Assembly (NCBI GenBank): GCA_035528375.1
Contig: DATKYS010000033.1
Coordinates: forward strand, 1 to 44,113
Source: a bacterium
GTDB lineage: Bacteria; RBG-13-66-14
Length of the DNA stretch: 44,113 nt
Direction of reading: 5' to 3'
Shown here piece by piece: positions 25,332 to 34,018 of this stretch. The notes below the pieces were generated by a model. It had not been told where the DNA came from and did not search any database. It saw only the letters and a program-made list of their open reading frames with translations. Position 1 is the first letter of the stretch, and each line of letters begins with the position of its first letter. Both the position numbers and the translations under genes were made by a program.

Positions 25332-26726
25332 CTATCTCTCCTTCGGGATGTGCAGGGGGCGGCCCAGGGCGTCCAGGCAGGCCTCGCGAACCATCTCCGG
25401 CAGCGTGGGGTGCGCGTGGATGGTGCCCGCAACGTCGGAAAGGGACAGGCCGTTGTGCACCGCCAGGCAGAGCTCGCCGATCAAATCGCTGGCGTGGGGC
25501 CCGATTATCCCGCCGCCGATGATCTTGCCCCGCTCGTCGGCGATGACCTTGACGAAGCCCTCGGAGTGCATGGAGGCCAGCGCCTTGCCCGAAGCGCGGT
25601 AGGGGAAACGGCCCACGGTGACATTCTGGCCCGTCTCGTGGGCGTCGTCCTCGGTGGCGCCCACGGCGGCGACCTCGGGGATGGTGAAGACGCAGCGCGG
25701 CACGGCGGCGTACTCCACCTCGCCCCGCTCGGTGACCATGTGCTCCACCGCCGTCTCGGCCTCGTAGCTCGCCACGTGGGCCAGCATGTGCCCGCCGATG
25801 CAGTCCCCGGCGGCGTAGGTCCGGGGGAGGGTGGTGCGCAGGCGGCTGTCCACCACGACGGCCCCCTGCCGCACGCTCAAGCCGAGCCCCTCGACGTCCA
25901 CGCCGGGGAAAATGGGCCGGCGGCCCGTGGCCACCAGCACCCGGTCGCACGCCAGGTGGAGGTCCTTGCCGTTCCCCTCTTTGTGGAAGACGGCCTCGAA
26001 ACCACCGTCGCACTCGTCGAGGCCCAGGACGCGGGTGCCCGTGTGGACGGTGATGCCGGCGCGCTTGAGCTGGCGTTCGAGCTCGGCGCCCAGCTCCGCG
26101 TCCTCCATGGGCAGAGCCCGCTCCAGCATCTCCACCACCGTCACCCGGCTGCCGAAAGCGGCGTAGATGGAGGCAAACTCGAGGCCGACGACCCCGGCCC
26201 CGATGACCAGGAGTCTGGCGGGTATCTCCTCGAAGCGCAGGGCGTCCTCGGAGGTCCAGGCCAGCTCGACGCCCGGGACCGGCGGCAGGGCGGGCTCGGA
26301 GCCGGTGGCGATGAGGGTGTAATCGCTTTTGACGACGACCTCACCGTCGGGACCCTGGTAGGACATCACGCCGGGCGCCTCCAGGCGTCCCTCGGCCTCC
26401 ACCAGCTCCACCCCCGCTTCCTTCAACAGGCCGCGGACGCCGGTCACCAGCCGGTGGACCGTGTCGTCCTTCCGCTTGCGCAGCGCGTCGAGGTCGTAGC
26501 GGAGGTTGTCCAGCAAAAGGCCCGAGCGCCGGAAGCCCTTGCCGGAGAGCTCGGCGTACAGCCCGGCGGCGTGGACCAGGGTTTTCGTCGGGATGCAGCC
26601 GACGTTGAGGCAGGTGCCGCCGAGCCAGCGCCGCTCGAGGAGGGTCACGCTCGCGCCGAGCTGGGCGGCGCGCAGGGCGCCCACGTATCCGGCGGGACCT
26701 CCGCCGAGGATGCCGATCCGAATCAA
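25332..26726 (-). CDS. lpdA: Dihydrolipoamide dehydrogenase-type flavoprotein
   Basis: The 464-aa FAD/NAD disulfide oxidoreductase reoxidises dihydrolipoamide in 2-oxoacid dehydrogenase or glycine cleavage complexes. The FAD-binding GILGGGPAGYVGA is at residues 5-17, the redox-active disulfide is C39/C44 in GGTCLNVGCIPTK, and the NAD-binding GAGVVGLEFASI lies near 177. The second FAD block TYAAGDCIGG is near ~305, and the C-terminal catalytic H-x-H-P-T-x-x-E (HAHPTLPEMV) belongs to the partner active site. Length and motifs fit Lpd rather than mercuric reductase. The start is TTG at 26726 with AAAGG upstream. No E1/E2 or gcv genes are adjacent, so which complex it serves is open. Confidence 0.9.
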   Translation of the reverse strand: MIRIGILGGGPAGYVGALRAAQLGASVTLLERRWLGGTCLNVGCIPTKTLVHAAGLYAELSGKGFRRSGLLLDNLRYDLDALRKRKDDTVHRLVTGVRGLLKEAGVELVEAEGRLEAPGVMSYQGPDGEVVVKSDYTLIATGSEPALPPVPGVELAWTSEDALRFEEIPARLLVIGAGVVGLEFASIYAAFGSRVTVVEMLERALPMEDAELGAELERQLKRAGITVHTGTRVLGLDECDGGFEAVFHKEGNGKDLHLACDRVLVATGRRPIFPGVDVEGLGLSVRQGAVVVDSRLRTTLPRTYAAGDCIGGHMLAHVASYEAETAVEHMVTERGEVEYAAVPRCVFTIPEVAAVGATEDDAHETGQNVTVGRFPYRASGKALASMHSEGFVKVIADERGKIIGGGIIGPHASDLIGELCLAVHNGLSLSDVAGTIHAHPTLPEMVREACLDALGRPLHIPKER

Positions 26727-26762
26727 GGCTGAAACCTTTCGTGAACGGGTAACGGACCCGGT

Positions 26763-26791
26763 AAATTAGCACATAAGGCCGCGGCTGTCAA
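26763..26791 (-). promoter_or_regulatory. Consensus sigma70-type promoter of lpdA
   Basis: On the minus strand a perfect TTGACA (26791-26786) and TAATTT (26768-26763) are spaced by 17 nt. The start point would be near 26756, leaving a ~30-nt leader. This is the clearest promoter in the window. Confidence 0.7.
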
Positions 26792-26920
26792 CGCGGGAAC
26801 CGCCGGTCGCGCCCCGCCGTTTCTTTATGAAAGGGCGGATACGGCACCTGCCGCTCCCCCTTTCGCCCCCGCCCGCGGGGTGGTACGATTACCCAATCCG
26901 TTCCCCAGGGAGGAAACGCC

Positions 26921-29335
26921 GTGAAACGATTCATCATGGCCCTCTTGATCGTCACGACGACCGCTCCGGCCGCCTTCGACGCGTACGCGACGGGGGCGCA
27001 GGGCTCGGTGGCCGTGACCGACGACGCCCGGGCGCTGTGGATCAACCCCGCCGGTCTGGCCCACAGATTATCCGCCAACGCCTACCTCTCCTGGGGCTCG
27101 AGCGGGGAGGTGTGGGAGGAGTGGTCCACGGGGCTCCAACTGGGGAGCCTGGGGTTCGGCTACCGGGGCGCGCCGGCGGCCGCGGACCCCGAATCCCGCG
27201 AAAACGGCTACAGCCTGGCGCTGGGGTTCGGCGCCGAGGCCTTTAGTCTCGGCCTTTCGTTGGATTGGTACAACCGCACGAACACTCCCGAGGACCCGCG
27301 GGCCTTCGACATGCGCTTCGGCGTCCTGAGCCGACCCGCCCAGTTCCTATCCATCGGGGCCACGGTGGACAACGCCCTGGGCGACTCGCTGGCCGGCGTC
27401 CCCCTCACCCGCACCTGGACCGGGGGCGTCGGACTGCGGCCACTGGCGGTTTTCCTCCCCGGAAATCAGGACCTTCTTACCGTGAGCTTCGACGTCGGCT
27501 GGCGGGAAGATGAGAGCACGGGCGCCGTCGGACCCGGCGAACAGGAGGGGCTCTTCTGGAGGCTGGGGGCCGAGGCCCGCCCGCTGGACGGCCTGGCGCT
27601 CAATTTCTCCTACTCCGACGACGGGGAGATGAGCGTCGGGGCGAGTCTGGACTTCGATTATTTGACCCTGGGCTGGGGCGGGGCGCTCGCCGACGGGGAC
27701 CTCTCGAACCAGGGCGCCTCCATCGCCTTCAGCCTGGAGCGAAGGGAACCGCTCTTGAACCTGGCGCCGGTGCAGGTGCTGGTGCTGGAGGTCACCGGGG
27801 CGATTGACGACGAGCCGCCCTTCTTCTCCCTCCTGGGCTCGGGGGGCGGGAGCGACCTCACCGACCTCCTGCGCGACCTGAAGCGGGCCCGGGACGACTC
27901 CGACGTGGACGCCGTGCTCCTGGAGATACAGCCCGTCAGCGGCTCGTTCGCCGGATTGTCGGCGGCGGTGCAGGAGCTCGGGGCGGAGATTGACCGCACC
28001 CGGGCCGCGGGGGTCCCGGTTTACGCCGTGTTCACCGGCGAGGGGGCGAACCCGGCCGCCTACTACCTGGCCTGCCACGCGGACAAGATTTTCATCCCCC
28101 GGGTGAGCGAGCTGGAGGGCCTCGGCCTCGCCATGCACGTGATGCGCTTCGGCGGGCTCGCCGAGGGGTACGGGATAGACCTGGAGACGCTCACCGCCGG
28201 CGATTACAAGTCCAGCTTCTTCCCCACCACCAAGGGGGCGTCCGAGGTCCAGGCCGAGGCGCTCCAGGATATGCTGGAGGGGGTCCACGGACAGCTCCTG
28301 GCGCTCATCGCTGAACGGCGGGGCCTGAGCCCGACGCGGCTCGACGAGCTCACCGACGCCTTCGTCATCCACCCCGCCGACGCGCTCGAGCTGGGGCTGG
28401 TGGACGGCATCGGGGGGGCGGAAGAGGCGCTGGTGGCCCTTGCGCGCGCGGCCGGAGCAAATCCCGAAAACGCGGACGACGTCCCCCTGATCGAAGTGGC
28501 CTCCCGGCAGTACTGGGAGAACGAGTGGGGCAACCGGCCCCGCATCGCCGTCATCGGGGCCTACGGCTCCATCGCGGTGGGGCGGAGCTCCTACAGCATC
28601 GTGGACGGCTCGAAGGTGATGGGCTCGCAGACTATAGCGGCCGAGCTCGACGACGCCCGGAGGGACCCGCTGGTCAGGGCGGTCGTGCTGCGGATAGATT
28701 CGGGCGGCGGGTCGGGGATAGCCTCCGACGAGATAGCCCGCGCCGTGGAGCGCTGCACCGCCAACGGCAAGCCGGTCATCGCCTCCATGGGCGACGTCGC
28801 CGCCTCGGGGGGCTACTGGATCGCCTGCCCCGCCGACTTCATCTACGCCTCGGGCTCCACCTACACCGGCTCCATCGGCGTGGTCGGTGTGCTGCCGTCC
28901 CTGGAGCGGCTTTTCGAGGAGAAGGGCGTGGTGCGCGAGGTGTACCAGAAGGGGAAGTCGGCGAACCTGGGCGACATCGGCCACCGGCTGACGGACGAGG
29001 AGCGGGCGGCCTACGAATCAGAACTGGCCTACTTCTACGACATTTTCATCAACCTGGTCGCCGAGAGCCGCGGGATGGACCCGGAGGCGGTGCGGGCCGT
29101 GGCCGGCGGGCGGGTGTGGACCGGCTCCGAGGCCCTGGAAAACGGCCTGGTGGACGGGCTGGGCGGTCTGCGCGAGGCGGTGGAGCTGGCGAGGCGCGAA
29201 GGGGGCATCGAGCACCCCGACCCGGACCTGGCCACCTACTACTCCTTCGGCTCGGTGATTTTCAAGCGCATCGGGGGGTATCTGAGCGATCTTTTCGGCC
29301 TGGGCCCGTTCTCGGAGTTCGAGCTGGAGCTTTAG
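26921..29335 (+). CDS. sppA: SppA-type serine-lysine peptidase fused to N-terminal barrel-like domain
   Basis: The 804-aa protein has a signal peptide (MKRFIMALLIVTTTAPAAFDAYA). Residues ~24-280 hold amphipathic beta-strands opening with VAVTDDARALWINPAGLA, the pattern of PorV/FadL-like outer-membrane barrel proteins in FCB bacteria. Residues ~285-780 are a long-form (tandem-domain) SppA. The general-base lysine is K430 in AGDYKSSF in the first half, and the nucleophile is S629 in AASGGYW in the second half, matching the Lys/Ser split of E. coli SppA. SppA normally degrades cleaved signal peptides at the inner membrane; this fusion could place it at the outer membrane. The start is GTG with AGGGAGGA 5-6 nt upstream. 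Confidence 0.88.
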   Translation: MKRFIMALLIVTTTAPAAFDAYATGAQGSVAVTDDARALWINPAGLAHRLSANAYLSWGSSGEVWEEWSTGLQLGSLGFGYRGAPAAADPESRENGYSLALGFGAEAFSLGLSLDWYNRTNTPEDPRAFDMRFGVLSRPAQFLSIGATVDNALGDSLAGVPLTRTWTGGVGLRPLAVFLPGNQDLLTVSFDVGWREDESTGAVGPGEQEGLFWRLGAEARPLDGLALNFSYSDDGEMSVGASLDFDYLTLGWGGALADGDLSNQGASIAFSLERREPLLNLAPVQVLVLEVTGAIDDEPPFFSLLGSGGGSDLTDLLRDLKRARDDSDVDAVLLEIQPVSGSFAGLSAAVQELGAEIDRTRAAGVPVYAVFTGEGANPAAYYLACHADKIFIPRVSELEGLGLAMHVMRFGGLAEGYGIDLETLTAGDYKSSFFPTTKGASEVQAEALQDMLEGVHGQLLALIAERRGLSPTRLDELTDAFVIHPADALELGLVDGIGGAEEALVALARAAGANPENADDVPLIEVASRQYWENEWGNRPRIAVIGAYGSIAVGRSSYSIVDGSKVMGSQTIAAELDDARRDPLVRAVVLRIDSGGGSGIASDEIARAVERCTANGKPVIASMGDVAASGGYWIACPADFIYASGSTYTGSIGVVGVLPSLERLFEEKGVVREVYQKGKSANLGDIGHRLTDEERAAYESELAYFYDIFINLVAESRGMDPEAVRAVAGGRVWTGSEALENGLVDGLGGLREAVELARREGGIEHPDPDLATYYSFGSVIFKRIGGYLSDLFGLGPFSEFELEL

Positions 29336-29367
29336 GGGCTTGGGAGTCCGCATATCTCCGCGACGAC

Positions 29368-29475
29368 GTAGGGGCGGACCTTCAGGTCCGCCCGCGGGCG
29401 ACCGTGGAGGACTCGTCCTACCGGTCGCCCCTACGGGTCGGGTTTGCTGGATATTGACGTAGGGGCTGGTCTCCC
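29368..29475. repeat. Palindromic repeats between sppA and the PBP2 gene
   Basis: Stem 29372-29381/29384-29393 (GGGCGGACCT arms) is preceded by GACGTAG. Immediately after it lies a 35-bp two-stem element, 29396-29430, that is the exact reverse complement of 208-242, followed by CCTACGG. A decayed third copy starts at GACGTAGGGGC (29456). The 222-bp gap holds no gene. Confidence 0.75.
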
Positions 29476-29500
29476 GGCCCGCGCCCCGCCGCCGCGACGC

Positions 29501-29529
29501 CTTTTTTTTCGCCGCGTTGATGATACAAT
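29501..29529 (+). promoter_or_regulatory. Weak promoter candidate for PBP2-RodA-ThiD
   Basis: TACAAT at 29524-29529 is a good -10 box about 29 nt before the ATG. The matching -35 region 17 nt upstream is only a T-run, so the call is weak. Confidence 0.3.
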
Positions 29530-29557
29530 GGGTCAGCCTTAAACACCCCGCCTTGCC

Positions 29558-31474
29558 ATGAACGACACCCACCCAGCCCCGCCCCGGAACCCCATCGGCA
29601 GCCAGATAGTCGTCGGGCTGATGCTGGCGCTCCTGGCGGTCAAGGTGGTGGACCTCCAGGTGACGCAGGCCCACGAACTGGTCGCGGCCAGCGAGGAGAA
29701 CCGCCTGCGACGGGTGCGCATCCCGCCGCCGCGGGGGGAAATCTACGACCGCCGCGGGGAGGTCCTGGCGACCAACGAGGCGGCCTACGCCGTGGGGATA
29801 CTCTCACCGCCCGACCGTCCGCCCGAGGGGGCCGGGCTCCGGCGGCTGTGCGAGTTGCTGGGCCTGGATTCAGCGACGCTCCTGGACCGCTTCGAGAACG
29901 GGCGGAGCTACCCCTACGAGCCGGCGGTCCTCGTCCCCGACGCCGACGACGCCCTGATCACCCGGGTGGCCGAGGCCGACCTGGACGAGCTGGTCATCGT
30001 GGACCGACCCCGGCGGGTGTATCCCCAGGGCGAGACGCTCTGCCACGTCCTGGGCTACACCGACGAGGTCCGGCCCGAGGAGCTCTCGACCCGCTACCGC
30101 ATGGGGGACCTCATCGGGCGCAAGGGTCTGGAGGCCTCCTACGAGCCGGAGCTTGCCGGGCGGCCCGGAGTCCGCTACATCGAGGTCAACGCCCTTGAGC
30201 GCCGCATCGGTGCCTCCTCGCACACCACCTCCCCCGAGCCGGGGAACAGCCTCGTGCTGTCCATAGACCTGGGGCTCCAGCGCCGGGCCGAGGAGCTCCT
30301 CGACACCCTCACCTACCGGCGACCGTACGACTGGTCGGGCGACCGGCCGTGGGTCGAGCCGGAGCCGGGGCTGCGCGGCTCGATAATCCTGATGGACGTG
30401 AACACGGGCGAGGTTTACGCCCTGGCCGCGCGGCCGGGCTACGACCCGAACCGGGTGGGCGTCCGGGCCGATCCCGACTACTGGGGAAAACTCCTGGTTG
30501 ACCCCGAGAAGCCCCTCCTGGCCCGGGCCTACCAGTCCACCTACCCCCCCGGCTCCACCTTCAAGCTGGTGGACGCCACGGCGGGCCTGCTGATGGGGAA
30601 GGTCTCCTCCGACGTGGCGGAGAACCCCGCCGACACGCGGAAGAAGGAGGAGCGGCCCTCGAGCTACATGGACCAGCCCTGCGGCGGCGTATTCCGCCTG
30701 GGCGACACCCTTTTCCACTGCTGGGGCCACATCGGCCACGGCCGCCTGGCGCTCTCCGAGGCCATCGGCTGGAGCTGCAACGTCTACTTCTACCAGCTCG
30801 GCCTGCGCATCGGGATCGAGGGAATAGCCGAGTACGGGCACCTCTACGGCCTGGACGAACCCACCGGGGTGGACCTGCCCCACGAGCGCGCCGGGCAGCT
30901 CCCCTCCATCGAGCGGCTCGAGGAGCGCTGGGGGAAGAACTGGCCCCGGGGCCAGATTTGCAACAACGCCATCGGCCAGGGCGACGTGCTGGTGAGCCCG
31001 CTGGAGCTGTTGACGGCGTACGCCGCCGTCGCCAACGGCGGCCGGCTCCTGGAGCCGCGCATCGTCCGGCGCATCGTCTCCCCCGACGGCACCCGCCTGC
31101 GGGACGTGCCGCCCCGCGTCCACCGCGACCTGGAGCTGCCGGAGTGGGTCCGGGAAACGCTCATCCAGGGCTTCCGCAACGTCCTGAAGCGCTTCGGCGC
31201 CAACCCCCGTGACCTGTGCGGGAAGACCGGCACCTCGGAGAACCCTCACGGCGAGCCCCACGCCTGGTTCTGCGGTTTCGCGCCCTCCGACGACCCCCGG
31301 GTGGCCGTGATAATAATGATAGAGAACGGCGGCTTCGGCGAGAGCTACATCCGGTACGCGAAGGAGCTGGTGGGCTACGTGCTCGACGAGGACCTGGACG
31401 AGCGCGGCGCGGTCTCCTGCCTGGACTTCGAGGCGCTCAAGCTGGCCCGCCGCCTGAACGGGGGCGGAAGTTGA
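29558..31474 (+). CDS. mrdA: Penicillin-binding protein 2 (peptidoglycan transpeptidase, elongasome)
   Basis: The 638-aa class B PBP cross-links peptidoglycan during cell elongation with RodA. One N-terminal helix (~15-33, IVVGLMLALLAVKVVDLQV) anchors it in the inner membrane. The PBP dimerisation domain follows (PPRGEIYDRRGEVLATN near 52). In the transpeptidase domain the nucleophile S333 and K336 lie in GSTFK, S-C-N lies near 406, and KTGTSE begins at K556. Its TGA stop overlaps the TTG start of rodA by 3 bases, so the two are translationally coupled. It lacks mreBCD upstream, which many rod-shaped bacteria have here. Confidence 0.93.
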   Translation: MNDTHPAPPRNPIGSQIVVGLMLALLAVKVVDLQVTQAHELVAASEENRLRRVRIPPPRGEIYDRRGEVLATNEAAYAVGILSPPDRPPEGAGLRRLCELLGLDSATLLDRFENGRSYPYEPAVLVPDADDALITRVAEADLDELVIVDRPRRVYPQGETLCHVLGYTDEVRPEELSTRYRMGDLIGRKGLEASYEPELAGRPGVRYIEVNALERRIGASSHTTSPEPGNSLVLSIDLGLQRRAEELLDTLTYRRPYDWSGDRPWVEPEPGLRGSIILMDVNTGEVYALAARPGYDPNRVGVRADPDYWGKLLVDPEKPLLARAYQSTYPPGSTFKLVDATAGLLMGKVSSDVAENPADTRKKEERPSSYMDQPCGGVFRLGDTLFHCWGHIGHGRLALSEAIGWSCNVYFYQLGLRIGIEGIAEYGHLYGLDEPTGVDLPHERAGQLPSIERLEERWGKNWPRGQICNNAIGQGDVLVSPLELLTAYAAVANGGRLLEPRIVRRIVSPDGTRLRDVPPRVHRDLELPEWVRETLIQGFRNVLKRFGANPRDLCGKTGTSENPHGEPHAWFCGFAPSDDPRVAVIIMIENGGFGESYIRYAKELVGYVLDEDLDERGAVSCLDFEALKLARRLNGGGS

Positions 31475-32769
31475 GGGGCCCGCCCACCAGAAGGGTCCAG
31501 CCGGACTGGTTGATGCTGGGGGCGGCGCTGGCCCTGTCGGCGGCCGGGGTGCTGGTCAACGCCTCGGCGGGGGGCGAGGCGGCCCTCGGGATACCCCGCT
31601 GGGCGTTGCAGCTCGTGTGGACCGTGCTGGGGGCCGGTGTAGCGGCGGCGGCCGTGTTCTTCGACCACCGCAAGCTGGCCGGGGCCGCGCCATTCCTCTA
31701 CGCCGCAGTCCTCGTCCTTCTGACGGTCGTGCTGGTCCTCCCCGGCGCCGGGGGGGAGGCGAGGCGCTGGCTCACCCTGGGACCGGTGAACCTCCAGCCC
31801 GCGGAGCCGGCCAAGCTGGCCTTCGTCCTCGCCGGGGCGGCCTACCTGGCCCGGCGGGATGAGAGGCCGGGGGCCGGGCGGGTGCTCGCGTTGACTTTTC
31901 TGGCGCTCGTGCCCACGGCGCTCGTCGCAGTCCAGCCCGACCTCGGCACGGCCTTCGTCTTCGTTCCGCTGACCCTGGCGCTCCTCTACTGGGGCGGGGT
32001 GCCGTGCTGGAAGCTGCTGCTCCTCCTGGCGCCCCTGGCGGCGGCCCTGGCGGCCTTCACCGACACGCCGGACTGGATCGCCCGCGCGGTGGACTCGAGC
32101 CTCCTGAACTCGCCCCTGGGGGCGGTCTTCCGGCCGTGGTGGTGGCTGGGGATGGGGGCGCTGGTCGCGGGCTGGCTCATCGGCCGGCGCAGGAAGGAGC
32201 CCTTCTTCGGCTTCCTGCTCCTGGCGGCCGGGGCGGCGAGCGTCGTCCTCCCCCTGGGCTGGAACCTCCTGAAGGCCTACCAGCAGCGGCGGGTGCTGAT
32301 GTTCCTCGACCCCACCGCCGACCCCAAGGGGGCGGGCTACAACCTCATCCAGAGCCGGATCGCCGTGGGCTCCGGCGGCGTCTGGGGCAAGGGCTTCAGC
32401 CAGGGGACCCAGGGGCAGCTCGCCTTCCTGCCCGAACGCCACACCGACTTCGCCTTCAGCGTCTGGGCCGAGGAGTGGGGGCTGATCGGAAGCCTGGTGG
32501 TGATTCTCCTGTTCGCGCTCCTCCTGGGGCGGATGCTCCGGGCGGCGGGGCGGGCCGCCGACCGCTTCGGCTCCCTGGTGGTTTACGGGGCGGCGTTGAT
32601 GCTCGCCTTCCACGCCGCCTTCAATATCGGAATGTGCCTGGGCCTCTTCCCGGTGGCCGGGCTGCCGTTGCCGTTCGTGAGCTACGGGGGCAGCTTCGCC
32701 CTGGTCTCGTGGCTGGCGGTGGGCCTGGCGGCGGGGGTGGAGCGCCGGGCCCGGCTGTCCATCTTTTAG
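31471..32769 (+). CDS. rodA: Rod shape-determining glycosyltransferase RodA
   Basis: The ~432-aa SEDS-family polymerase builds glycan strands from lipid II with PBP2 as partner. Family blocks visible are GEARRWLTLGPVNLQPAEPAK, QPDLGTAFVF (with the catalytic-region Asp), YQQRRVLMFLDP, GYNLIQSRIAVGSGG, FLPERHTDFAFSVWAEEWG and LPLPFVSYGGS. Roughly ten hydrophobic helices are evident. I start it at TTG 31471, which overlaps the PBP2 stop and has GGGGGCGG upstream, because the conserved N-terminal PDW...LSAAGVLVNASA would otherwise lose its start. Eight bases separate its stop from thiD. Confidence 0.9.
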   Translation: MRGPPTRRVQPDWLMLGAALALSAAGVLVNASAGGEAALGIPRWALQLVWTVLGAGVAAAAVFFDHRKLAGAAPFLYAAVLVLLTVVLVLPGAGGEARRWLTLGPVNLQPAEPAKLAFVLAGAAYLARRDERPGAGRVLALTFLALVPTALVAVQPDLGTAFVFVPLTLALLYWGGVPCWKLLLLLAPLAAALAAFTDTPDWIARAVDSSLLNSPLGAVFRPWWWLGMGALVAGWLIGRRRKEPFFGFLLLAAGAASVVLPLGWNLLKAYQQRRVLMFLDPTADPKGAGYNLIQSRIAVGSGGVWGKGFSQGTQGQLAFLPERHTDFAFSVWAEEWGLIGSLVVILLFALLLGRMLRAAGRAADRFGSLVVYGAALMLAFHAAFNIGMCLGLFPVAGLPLPFVSYGGSFALVSWLAVGLAAGVERRARLSIF

Positions 32770-32777
32770 GAGAAAAA

Positions 32778-33533
32778 ATGAACCGAGCCGTCGCCGTCGT
32801 CGCGGGTCTGGACACCTCGGGCGGGGCGGGGCTGGCCGCCGACCTGCGCACCGCCGCCGCGCTCCGCGTACCATGCGCCGCGGTCCTCGCCGCCGTGGCC
32901 GTCCAGAACGCCGAGGGCGTCCACGCCGTGTTCCCGACGCCGGAGGGGGCCTTCGCCGCCCAGCTCCGGTCCGTGCCCTGGAAAAAAACCGGCGCCTGCA
33001 AGCTGGGGATGATCTATCTCCCCGAACTGCTGGACCTCCTCCTCGACGCGCTGCCGGCGGGGATTCCCCTGGTGGTGGACCCGGTGCTCGGGGCCACGGC
33101 GGGGGGGTCGCTGGCCGTGCCGGGGTTGGAAGAAGCCCTGGTGGCCAGGGCCTTCCCCCGGGCGACGCTGGTGACGCTCAACACCGACGAGTGCGCGAGG
33201 CTCACGGAGGAGGATTTCTCCGACCTCGCCGCGGCGCGGGGGCTGGCGCCCCGCCTGGCGGAAAGGCTCGGCACCGCGGTGCTGTTGAAGGGCGGCCACC
33301 TGGGGGGCGCGCCCATTGACGTACTGGCCGCAGGCGGCCGCCTGTACGAGTTCTCCGGGCGGCGGGCGAAGGTCCCGCCCCGGGGGACCGGCTGCACGCT
33401 CTCCACGGCGGTGGCGGCGTACCTGGCCCTGGGTGAGGAGCTGCCGGCGGCGGTGGGGCTGGCCCGGGAGCTGGTGAACCGGGCGGTGGCGGCGGCCTAC
33501 CCCGGCCCGGCGGGCCCCGTCCCCGCGCCGTAA
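32778..33533 (+). CDS. thiD: Hydroxymethylpyrimidine/phosphomethylpyrimidine kinase
   Basis: The 251-aa ribokinase-fold enzyme phosphorylates HMP and HMP-P in thiamine synthesis. The N-terminal GLDTSGGAGLAADLRT and the 'AVAVQNAEGV' block bind the pyrimidine. VVDPVLGATAGG and NTDECARLT are central family motifs, and PRGTGCTLSTA gives the anion hole and catalytic Cys of this subfamily. TAGGAGAAAAA serves as ribosome site, overlapping the rodA stop. No TPP riboswitch or other thi gene is near, and placement behind rodA suggests simple read-through. It is on the short side but complete. Confidence 0.9.
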   Translation: MNRAVAVVAGLDTSGGAGLAADLRTAAALRVPCAAVLAAVAVQNAEGVHAVFPTPEGAFAAQLRSVPWKKTGACKLGMIYLPELLDLLLDALPAGIPLVVDPVLGATAGGSLAVPGLEEALVARAFPRATLVTLNTDECARLTEEDFSDLAAARGLAPRLAERLGTAVLLKGGHLGGAPIDVLAAGGRLYEFSGRRAKVPPRGTGCTLSTAVAAYLALGEELPAAVGLARELVNRAVAAAYPGPAGPVPAP

Positions 33534-33573
33534 TGCGAAGGATCGGTCGGACCGACGACCGGCCACTTACCCC

Positions 33574-33588
33574 TGCCAACGGTTGGCA
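33574..33588. promoter_or_regulatory. Operator-like perfect inverted repeat
   Basis: TGCCAAC-G-GTTGGCA lies 37 bp before the start of the AhpD-like gene. A second short palindrome, CGGTCGGACCG, is at 33544-33554. No convincing -35/-10 pair accompanies them. Confidence 0.35.
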
Positions 33589-33624
33589 AACACGGATACT
33601 GTGACCCAACTTTAAGGAGCAACG

Positions 33625-33894
33625 GTGCGACTCTCCGACTCCCCCGAGCTCAACGACGGCTTCGTCGGGTTCTACAAACGGGTGTTCACCGACGGCGCCC
33701 TGGACAAGAAGACCAAAGAGATGCTCGCCGTGGCCTTCGCCTACGGCGACGGCTGCGTCCCCTGCGTCCGCGCCCACGAGGCCAAGGCCCGCCGCCTCGG
33801 CATGACCGACGCCGAGTACCGCGAGCTCGTTGCCGTCTGCGAGGTGATCGCCGCCGGAAGTGTCCGCGAGCGCTTCGTCGAAAGCACGGGCTGA
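33625..33894 (+). CDS. AhpD/carboxymuconolactone decarboxylase-like protein
   Basis: The 89-aa protein has the AhpD-type redox signature: C44-V-P-C47 followed by H51 (CVPCVRAHEAKA), preceded by a KEMLAVAFAY helix. AhpD-like members use the CxxC pair as a thiol-disulfide relay or peroxidase. The start is GTG 33625, with AAGGAG 5 nt upstream. It lies next to thioredoxin, which could reduce it, although the thioredoxin gene has its own promoter. The actual substrate is unknown. Confidence 0.82.
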   Translation: MRLSDSPELNDGFVGFYKRVFTDGALDKKTKEMLAVAFAYGDGCVPCVRAHEAKARRLGMTDAEYRELVAVCEVIAAGSVRERFVESTG

Positions 33895-33947
33895 GCCGGG
33901 CTGAATCATCGAATCAGCATACAACAATAAACCGGGGGACGCCGCCC

Positions 33948-33976
33948 TTGACCGCCCGTCACCGCTGTGCTAGGCT
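33948..33976 (+). promoter_or_regulatory. Putative promoter of the thioredoxin gene
   Basis: TTGACC (33948-33953) and TAGGCT (33971-33976) are separated by 17 nt, and TGTGC precedes the -10. The start point would be near 33983, about 36 nt before the ATG at 34019. Confidence 0.55.
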
Positions 33977-34018
33977 CACCGCCGGATGCAGATAAATTTT
34001 CGACCGCGAGGAGGACGA

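Noticed and set aside
32700-32778. TPP riboswitch ahead of thiD
   Set aside because: Only 8 bp separate rodA and thiD, so there is no room for a THI element.
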